From positions 1-12,339 of the forward strand of contig JALONF010000030.1 of the NCBI GenBank assembly GCA_025455085.1: a stretch of 12,339 bases of DNA. The letters run 5' to 3'. The position numbers were made by a program, and so were the translations under genes. The first letter of the stretch is position 1; each line of letters begins with the position of its first letter. The notes beneath the pieces are model-generated. The model saw only the letters and a program-made list of their open reading frames with translations. It made no database searches and was not told where the DNA came from. Below are positions 7,127 through 12,339 of the stretch, one piece after another. Origin of the DNA: Ignavibacteriaceae bacterium. GTDB lineage: Bacteria; Bacteroidota; Ignavibacteria; Ignavibacteriales; Ignavibacteriaceae.

Positions 7127-9649
7127 ATGAAAAAGTTGTTAATATTTACTCTTCTATCAATTATTTTCTTGACTAATGTATATTCGCAGTGGACTAATCA
7201 AAACCCCGTACCTGACGGTAATGACTTGTGGTCTACTTTCTTTGTAAATGATAGTACAGGCTGGATAGTTGGCTCAGAGGGTTTTATAAAAAAAACTACA
7301 AATTCTGGACTCGATTGGATTCAACAAAACAGTAGTACAAATCAAATTTTAAAATCTGTTCAGTTTGTTAGTGAAAACACTGGGTGGATATGTGGTGAGT
7401 CAGGACTGATACTTAAAACAACGGATGGTGGACAAAATTGGTTAAACCAAACAAGTGGAACAACCGAGCATTTAACAAGCATTAACTTTTGTGATCTTTA
7501 TAATGGTTATATAGTTGGATTCGGTGGCACTATATTAAAAACTACTAATGGAGGTTTAACTTGGTTTTCTCAATCTTCAGGAACTTCGTGTGATATTTAT
7601 GATTTAGACTTTGTTGATACATTAGTAGGATATGCAGTTGGTGGTGAATATGGATCATATGCAATACTTAAAACTACTGATGGTGGATCAAGCTGGATTA
7701 ATAAAGGAAGTGGTTTTTATTATTATTATTTATTCCTTCTTACTGTTGAATTTATTGATATTAATACCGGGTTTATTGGTGGCGGCTATTCATATCAGAA
7801 TATAATTTTCAAAACGACAGACGGTGGAGAAACCTGGTTCGATATAGCGTTATCAACAAACGGTTTGAGGAAAGAACAAAATCACGACGAACAGACTATG
7901 ATCTACAAGTCTGGAGGAATTAATTCTATTTATTTTGACAATTCAATGATCGGTTATGCAGTTGGAGGTAATGGCTATGGTTGGGATAGGAAAATATTTA
8001 CAACATCAGATGGCGGTTCGACCTGGAATCGAAAATATATTGGCTGGGAAGAAAACGGTTTAATTTCAGTATTCGGCAAAAGTAATGGACAAGCACTGGC
8101 TGCAGGGTTTACGGGAACCATATTTACTACCGAAAATTATGGCAATTCCTGGCAGCAAATTCTTAGTGGGAACAGATTATCTTGTTCGAGTGGAGATGAT
8201 CTTTACTCTGTTTTTTGTATAAGCGAAAATGTAGGATGGGCGGTAGGTTATAGAGCAAGTTGTCTTGGTGGAGGGGGAAATATTGTACTCAAGACTACTA
8301 ACGGAGGTAGAATCTGGAAAACCCAACTTATTGATCAACACCAAGGAGGACAAGTAAAATCAGTCCATTTTGTCGATGAATATTTCGGGTGGGCTGTTGG
8401 TGAAGGAACCACAGGTCTTTACCGTACAACTGATGGAGGAGAAAATTGGATTGAAAGTGATGTTCTGTTTTCTTCTGTATTTTTTGAGGATCATTATACT
8501 GGATGGGCAACTAAAGATTACTTTGATAAAGGAATTTACAAATCGACGGACGGCGGTATATCTTGGCTACAAAAGTGCCAAAGCAGCAGTTCAAGTGTTT
8601 ATTTTTCAGATATAGTTACGGGTTGGGCTGTTGGTGAAGGTGGTATCATATTAAAGTCATCTGATGGAGGAGAAACCTGGATTATAAAAACAAGTAGTAA
8701 TACAAATGACTTGAACTGTGTCAAGTTTTATGACTCAACCCTGGGAATGTGCGTTGGGAACGAAGGCACTGTGTTGCTATCAACAGATGGAGGTGAGTCT
8801 TGGATTTCACGATTTAGCGGTACCCATAATAACCTTGAAGCAATTACGTTCATAAATTCAAATTCCGTTTGGATAGCTGGTTCGAATGGTACAATACTTA
8901 ACTCGACAGACTTAGGTATTACTTGGATTTCCTATAATGAGGTAACTGAAAATAATTTAACATCAGTTTGTTTTGCTAATGAAAATACAGGTTGGTTTGG
9001 AGGCATGAACGGAACAATGTTAAAGTATCAAAACAATTTTATTCCTGTTGAACTCATCTCTTTCACTTTAACATTGCTTGACAATAATGTTAGGCTTGAT
9101 TGGTCAACAGCAACAGAATCAAACAACACAGGATTTGAGATTCAAAGGCAAGAAAGCAGTAAACAACCTGAAGCAGGTGATTGGGAAGTAATTGATCTCA
9201 TTCCCGGATTCGGAACTACAACAGAACCTAAGTCATATTCTTTCATCGATGAAAATATTCCAGCCGGAGTTTACAAATACCGTCTCAAGCAAATTGATTT
9301 TGATGGATCATTTATTTACTCAGACGAAAGAGAAGTTTTGGTGGATTTTACGCTAAAACAATTTGTTCTTTACCAGAATTATCCTAATCCCTTTAATCCA
9401 ATCACAACAATTAAGTTTGCAATACCGAAGGAATCAGATGTAAATCTGAGTATATATAATGTCTTGGGCGAGTTGGTTACAACTCTGGTAAATGAACAGA
9501 TGAAGGCTGGATATTATGATTACGAGTTTTCCACCATAGACGGATCTGTCTCCAATGGAGATGTATTCAACCTAGCTTCAGGAGTTTACCTATACACCAT
9601 AAAAGCAGGCGATTTTGTTGAATCTAAGAAGATGATTTTGATTAAGTAG
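7127..9649 (+). CDS. Secreted YCF48-like/Asp-box beta-propeller protein with T9SS sorting domain
   Basis: The 840-residue protein has a signal peptide (MKKLLIFTLL..., likely cut after S20), then about 14 repeats of roughly 44 residues (34-635). The repeat pattern is L..V.F.d...GwavG..G.ilkTTDGG.tW..q.sgt, with the Asp-box form S/T-x-D/N-x-G-x-x-W, as in YCF48 and BNR/sortilin-type propellers. Repeat 14 stops before its Asp box, while residues 21-33 (QWTNQNPVPDGND) look like the end of a repeat, so the N-terminal strand probably closes a ring. Next comes a fibronectin-III-like domain (640 to about 745: PVELISF, WSTATESNNTGFEIQR) and a T9SS type A domain (748-840: LYQNYPNPFNP, LASGVYLYTIKAGDF, KKMILIK). 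Insertions occur in repeats 4-8. No sialidase catalytic set is apparent, so binding or scaffold function at the cell surface is likelier than enzymatic activity. Its ligand is unknown. The start gives an ideal leader peptide, although the Shine-Dalgarno is weak. Confidence 0.88.
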   Translation: MKKLLIFTLLSIIFLTNVYSQWTNQNPVPDGNDLWSTFFVNDSTGWIVGSEGFIKKTTNSGLDWIQQNSSTNQILKSVQFVSENTGWICGESGLILKTTDGGQNWLNQTSGTTEHLTSINFCDLYNGYIVGFGGTILKTTNGGLTWFSQSSGTSCDIYDLDFVDTLVGYAVGGEYGSYAILKTTDGGSSWINKGSGFYYYYLFLLTVEFIDINTGFIGGGYSYQNIIFKTTDGGETWFDIALSTNGLRKEQNHDEQTMIYKSGGINSIYFDNSMIGYAVGGNGYGWDRKIFTTSDGGSTWNRKYIGWEENGLISVFGKSNGQALAAGFTGTIFTTENYGNSWQQILSGNRLSCSSGDDLYSVFCISENVGWAVGYRASCLGGGGNIVLKTTNGGRIWKTQLIDQHQGGQVKSVHFVDEYFGWAVGEGTTGLYRTTDGGENWIESDVLFSSVFFEDHYTGWATKDYFDKGIYKSTDGGISWLQKCQSSSSSVYFSDIVTGWAVGEGGIILKSSDGGETWIIKTSSNTNDLNCVKFYDSTLGMCVGNEGTVLLSTDGGESWISRFSGTHNNLEAITFINSNSVWIAGSNGTILNSTDLGITWISYNEVTENNLTSVCFANENTGWFGGMNGTMLKYQNNFIPVELISFTLTLLDNNVRLDWSTATESNNTGFEIQRQESSKQPEAGDWEVIDLIPGFGTTTEPKSYSFIDENIPAGVYKYRLKQIDFDGSFIYSDEREVLVDFTLKQFVLYQNYPNPFNPITTIKFAIPKESDVNLSIYNVLGELVTTLVNEQMKAGYYDYEFSTIDGSVSNGDVFNLASGVYLYTIKAGDFVESKKMILIK
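7226..9031 (+). repeat. Coding tandem repeat, 14 diverged units, about 44 codons each
   Basis: Thirteen units carry an Asp box (for example TTNSGLDW, TTDGGQNW, TTNGGLTW, TENYGNSW, STDLGITW). A 14th unit begins at residue 611 and merges into the next domain. The 13 complete units span residues 34-610, and unit length varies because of loops such as an 18-residue insertion before unit 6 and a Gly-rich loop in unit 8. A short (TAT)n tract near 7719-7731 encodes four Tyr in a row in unit 4. Confidence 0.8.
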
Positions 9650-9710
9650 TAATATTTATTAATATAAACATAAGCTAATTTCTAATTAACTTTAATATAA
9701 ACAAATTTTT

Positions 9711-9715
9711 GGAGG
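9711..9715 (+). promoter_or_regulatory. Strong Shine-Dalgarno GGAGG
   Basis: GGAGG lies 7 nt before ATG 9723. It is the best ribosome binding site in the window, and it supports both the start and the reality of the small gene that follows. It also shows that this genome uses Shine-Dalgarno initiation at least for some genes. Confidence 0.8.
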
Positions 9716-9722
9716 TTGCATT

Positions 9723-9983
9723 ATGGAAATCAGAAAAAGGGCATTTGGTTTGGCTATTGGTTTGTTTTGGGGATTGCTAATTCTTTTGGGTACCTGGTGG
9801 CTCTTACTGTGGGGCTCACCGGGAGAGATTTTTTCTAAAGCCAGTTCATTTTATATTGGCTATTCATATAGCTGGGGTGGTGCTGTGATTGGCTTTATTT
9901 ATGGTTTGGTAACTGGATTTATTGCCGGAGTATTTATTGCCTGGCTCTATGAAATATTTTGTAAAATGTTATATAAAAAATAA
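9723..9983 (+). CDS. Small two-helix membrane protein ('bacteriophage holin'-labelled family)
   Basis: The 86-residue protein has two hydrophobic segments, about 8-30 and 50-79, with a basic N-terminus (RKR at 4-6) and a basic C-terminus (KMLYKK). The stretch YIGYSYSWGGAVIG (44-57), followed by IYGLVTGFIAGVFIAWLYEIF, matches from memory a small chromosomal family commonly labelled 'bacteriophage holin' in databases. That name is an automatic label: no endolysin or other phage gene is nearby, so lysis is not supported. It lies 73 nt after the first propeller gene and may be read from its transcript. The strong GGAGG suggests high translation. A pore, membrane-stress or small anchor role is possible, but the function is unknown. 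Confidence 0.75.
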   Translation: MEIRKRAFGLAIGLFWGLLILLGTWWLLLWGSPGEIFSKASSFYIGYSYSWGGAVIGFIYGLVTGFIAGVFIAWLYEIFCKMLYKK

Positions 9984-10348
9984 ACTAGCGAATTAATAAC
10001 TTAGTTTCCCTGCCTTTGTCAATTTAATACTTCATCTCCAGAAAGCAGGTTGCTAGGCATTGTTATTTAGCTATAAATTATGTTTTAATATATTCGCTTT
10101 AAACCATTGACACTTAATAAGTAGGTGATTCTTATGGAGAGAATAACTATTTTTAACTTTCTCTGGTATTGATCTCAAAATTTTACTCTGTCAAATAATA
10201 ATACCAATTCTCAATAAGATAATTCTGAAGTGCCAATTTCTCAAATAATGTCAGATTTTACTGGTATAATGATTGCAAAATAATGCTAATGTAGTCAATT
10301 TAATTTGCTTAAAAATTGTATTTTTAATTGTCAAACAGTGAGAATTAA
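9984..10348. other. 365-bp intergenic region, non-coding, upstream of the second propeller gene
   Basis: No coding frame is visible. AAACTA (9982-9987) and TAGTTT (10002-10007) make a weak 6-bp inverted repeat at the end of the small membrane-protein gene, without a T-run. Further on is an imperfect direct repeat, CCAATTCTCAATAAG (10204-10218) and CCAATTTCTCAAATAATG (10233-10250), which precedes an extended -10 promoter at 10262-10270. Confidence 0.55.
10262..10270 (+). promoter_or_regulatory. Extended -10 promoter of the second propeller gene
   Basis: TGGTATAAT (10262-10270) is a perfect extended -10 element (TGn before TATAAT). No -35 box is found at the right distance, which extended -10 promoters can do without. 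The leader would be about 72 nt to the TTG start at 10349. The surrounding 22 nt (10254-10275) agree at 18 positions with 6976-6997, upstream of the first propeller gene. Confidence 0.5.
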
Positions 10349-12339
10349 TTGAAAAAGTTATTCGTTATATTTTTTAATCTTTCATCTCTATGTATATACC
10401 CGCAATGGTATTGGCAAAATCCATTACCGCAAGGCAATACTCTTAATAGTGTAAAATTTATCTCACCAACGGTTGGAGTGACTGTTGGTATGGCAGGTAC
10501 TATTCTCAGAACTACCGACGGTGGACTAACATGGGACTTCAAGGCAAGCGGAACAACAGCTGATCTGATGGATGTAAGTTTTATCGATACGAATAACGGT
10601 TGGGTTGTCGGATGGTATAGTACGATTCTAAAAACCACCGATGGTGGTTTAACCTGGAATCCTCAAACTCTTGGTGTAACAACCTATCTGCTTGGTGTAC
10701 AATTTACAGATATAAACACCGGTACAGCCGTTGGACAGGGAGGAAAAATTTTTAGAACTACAGATAGTGGAATAACCTGGGTTTTACAATCAAGCGGAAC
10801 AACTGATGAGTTGACAGATGTTTTCTTTCTGGATGCAAATATAGGAACTGCAGTTGGCGTGAATGGAACCATTGTTAGAACTTCAGATGGTGGAACAAAC
10901 TGGACTTCGCAAACAAGTGGAACAACAGAAATACTTAAGCATGTCTTCCTTACTAATGCTGATACAGGTACCGCTGTTGGTAATGGTGCTACAATCCTCA
11001 GAACCACAAACGGCGGAGTAAACTGGTTTCCTCAGACAAGTGGAATTTCTCCCGGTATTCAATTATGGAGTGTCTATTTTTCTGATGCAAATAATGGAAC
11101 AGCTGTTGGAGATGGTGCTATACTCCGAACAACTAATGGCGGAACAGACTGGGCTTTACAAGCACCAGAGATAACAAAGACTTTATGTGACGTCTTTTTC
11201 ATTGATCAAAATATTGGAATCTCTGTTGGTATTTTTGGAACAACCGTTACAACTACAAACGGCGGTGCAAATTGGTTTCCTCAATATACTGGTGCTCAGG
11301 TTGTACTTAAAAGCGTTTCCTTCGCTGATGCTAATAACGGAACGTCAGTCGGCCTCGTTGGCAGAATACTCCATACTACAAACGGCGGAATAAACTGGAC
11401 TCAGCAGGTAGAAACAAACTCAAGAGATTTGTATGGTGTTTCATTCTCAGAAGTAAATAAGGGAACTATCGTTGGTGATATCGGAACTATCCTTAGAACT
11501 ACCGATGCAGGAACAAGCTGGACTTATCAGTCGAGTGGTACAACAAATATTTTGTACGGCGTAGCATTTATTGATTCAAATAACGGAATGGCTGTCGGTG
11601 ATCTAGGAACAATCCTAAAAACAACTGACGCTGGAACGAACTGGACTTCTCAATTAAGTGGAACAACAAAAAATTTATGGTGCATAAGTTTTATTGATGC
11701 AAATACCTGGACTGTAGTTGGTGATTCAGGAACAATACTTAGAACAACTGACGCCGGAACAACCTGGTCTACTCAGTCAAGTGGAACAACAAGTGATTTA
11801 AGAGGCGTTTCATTTGTTAATTTAAATACCGGTATTGTTGTTGGTCATTTGGGTACAATCCTCAAAACTACAGATGGCGGAACAACCTGGAATTCTCAGA
11901 CGAGCGGAACTGGGCAGGATTTAAAGAGCGTTTTCTGCTCAGATGCAAATAACGGAGCAGTTGTTGGTTTTTATGGGACAATCCTTAGAACTACCAACGG
12001 CGGTTCTGATTGGACGACTGATAGTAGTGGTACAATAAACAATTTCTGGAGCGTAACATTTACTGATGCAAATAATGGATGGGTTGTTGGGCAGGGAGGA
12101 ACAATCCTCAGAACAGAAGCCGTTCCGGATTTTGTTACAGTAAATTTAAAAGTATATTTGGAGGGACCGTATAACGGCAGCGGTGGTATGACAACAACGC
12201 TTAATTTAAATAATCTTATACCGCTGAATTCTAATGATGCTTATTCTACTATAGTTTATGGCTATACTGCCAGTACTGTAACCAGCATTCCTAATTCTGA
12301 TATTGTTGATTGGGTGCTTGTTGAATTAAGAACAGGAAC
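10349..12339 (+). CDS. Secreted YCF48-like/Asp-box 14-repeat protein, TTG start, 3'-truncated by window end
   Basis: An open frame of 663 codons runs from TTG 10349 to the window edge with no stop. TAA at 10346-10348 directly precedes it in frame, and the next in-frame ATG falls inside repeat 1, so TTG is the only start that gives a leader peptide: MKKLFVIFFNLSSLCIYPQW, closely matching the head of the protein at 7127. Residues 19-31 are a half repeat, and residues 32-588 hold 14 repeats (pattern L..V.F.dan.GtaVG..GtILRTTdgGt.W..Q.SGTt) with 13 Asp boxes; the last repeat stops before its box. From 598 begins VNLKVYLEGPY, then IPNSDIVDWVLVELR, a domain I know from T9SS-exported Bacteroidota/Ignavibacteria proteins, so a sorting tail probably follows beyond the window. 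Likely role is surface binding or scaffolding; the ligand is unknown. No strong Shine-Dalgarno is visible, so with TTG expression may be low. Confidence 0.88.
   Translation, partial: MKKLFVIFFNLSSLCIYPQWYWQNPLPQGNTLNSVKFISPTVGVTVGMAGTILRTTDGGLTWDFKASGTTADLMDVSFIDTNNGWVVGWYSTILKTTDGGLTWNPQTLGVTTYLLGVQFTDINTGTAVGQGGKIFRTTDSGITWVLQSSGTTDELTDVFFLDANIGTAVGVNGTIVRTSDGGTNWTSQTSGTTEILKHVFLTNADTGTAVGNGATILRTTNGGVNWFPQTSGISPGIQLWSVYFSDANNGTAVGDGAILRTTNGGTDWALQAPEITKTLCDVFFIDQNIGISVGIFGTTVTTTNGGANWFPQYTGAQVVLKSVSFADANNGTSVGLVGRILHTTNGGINWTQQVETNSRDLYGVSFSEVNKGTIVGDIGTILRTTDAGTSWTYQSSGTTNILYGVAFIDSNNGMAVGDLGTILKTTDAGTNWTSQLSGTTKNLWCISFIDANTWTVVGDSGTILRTTDAGTTWSTQSSGTTSDLRGVSFVNLNTGIVVGHLGTILKTTDGGTTWNSQTSGTGQDLKSVFCSDANNGAVVGFYGTILRTTNGGSDWTTDSSGTINNFWSVTFTDANNGWVVGQGGTILRTEAVPDFVTVNLKVYLEGPYNGSGGMTTTLNLNNLIPLNSNDAYSTIVYGYTASTVTSIPNSDIVDWVLVELRTG
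10442..12115 (+). repeat. Coding tandem repeat, 123-bp period, 14 units
   Basis: Eleven of the 13 complete units are exactly 41 codons (units 5 and 6 are 43 and 40). Asp boxes group along the array: D-G-G in units 1, 2, 4 and 12; D-S-G in 3; N-G-G in 5-8 and 13; D-A-G in 9-11. Nucleotide words such as ACAATCCTCAGAAC and AGTGGAACAACA recur between units. The 14th unit (from 12044) ends at ILRTE and runs into the next domain. Confidence 0.85.

Noticed and set aside
8370..8615. Additional open frames inside the first propeller gene (8370-8615 +, 8328-8510 -)
   Set aside because: They overlap a well-supported repeat-coding frame, have no domain or leader of their own and no ribosome binding site.
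9723..9983. Prophage or lysis cassette based on the holin label
   Set aside because: No endolysin, integrase, capsid or tail gene and no attachment site are nearby; the label rests on family naming alone.
10391..10408. Lipoprotein lipobox around C15 of the second propeller protein (LSSLC)
   Set aside because: The residue before Cys is Leu, where Gly, Ala or Ser is required, and the protein matches the leader of its paralogue, which has no Cys.
10345..11393. Open frames at 10345-10638 (-), 10684-11007 (-) and 11187-11393 (+)
   Set aside because: They are out-of-frame or antisense shadows of the repeat array of the TTG-initiated gene; their own apparent repeats come from it.
10442..12115. Regular 123-bp repeats, as might suggest a CRISPR array
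   Set aside because: The period is much too long, the units are diverged and contiguous, and all lie in one open reading frame that encodes Asp-box repeats.
7127..12339. Asp boxes taken as evidence for a sialidase
   Set aside because: Asp boxes are structural turns found in many propellers. No convincing arginine triad, Tyr/Glu pair or FRIP motif was seen.

Overview
The window is AT-rich bacterial DNA. It most resembles the Ignavibacteria or a related Bacteroidota/Chlorobi lineage. The strongest evidence is two C-terminal type IX secretion (T9SS type A) sorting domains of the YQNYPNPFN...LxSGVYxxK...KMILxK kind, at the ends of the proteins at 2075-3637 and 7127-9649. A PVELxSF/WxTATExNNxGFEIQR domain and a VNLKVYLEGPY...IVDWVLVELR domain point the same way. 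Taxonomy is inferred from these motifs only.

Left part (1-1645): the 3' end of a nucleotide-sugar dehydrogenase (probably UDP-GlcNAc/UDP-ManNAc type) converges, with a 4-nt gap, on a family 9 glycosyltransferase (ADP-heptose:LPS heptosyltransferase-like). This looks like the edge of a surface-polysaccharide/LPS locus. A good hairpin plus U-tract for the rightward gene lies inside the opposing glycosyltransferase reading frame.

Middle part (1646-6722): two paralogous DUF362-family proteins face each other tail to tail. One (2075-3637, +) has a signal peptide and a T9SS sorting tail, so it should be outside the cell or on its surface. The other (3798-5135, -) has only an N-terminal membrane anchor and keeps the more canonical motifs. 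Neither has the ferredoxin-type cysteine clusters found in many family members. Then follows a two-gene unit: a five-helix membrane protein of unknown function and a retinol-dehydrogenase-like SDR oxidoreductase.

Right part (6723-12339): two large secreted proteins built from about 41-44-residue YCF48-like/Asp-box repeats, at 7127-9649 and 10349-12339. Between them is a tiny two-helix membrane protein of the family often labelled 'bacteriophage holin'. The second large protein starts at TTG and runs off the window end, so a simple complete-ORF search misses it. Both proteins have the same plan: signal peptide, half repeat beginning QW, 13 complete repeats each with an Asp box, and a 14th repeat that stops before its Asp box. 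This suggests two seven-bladed beta-propellers per protein, each chain closed by an N-terminal strand. The repeats of the second protein are very regular (11 of 13 units exactly 41 residues) and fall into blocks by Asp-box type, a sign of recent internal duplication.

No rRNA, tRNA, CRISPR, transposase or phage structural genes were seen. The most novel material is the DUF362 pair with different cellular addresses, the matched pair of 14-repeat secreted propeller proteins, and several inverted repeats placed over candidate promoters or gene ends.
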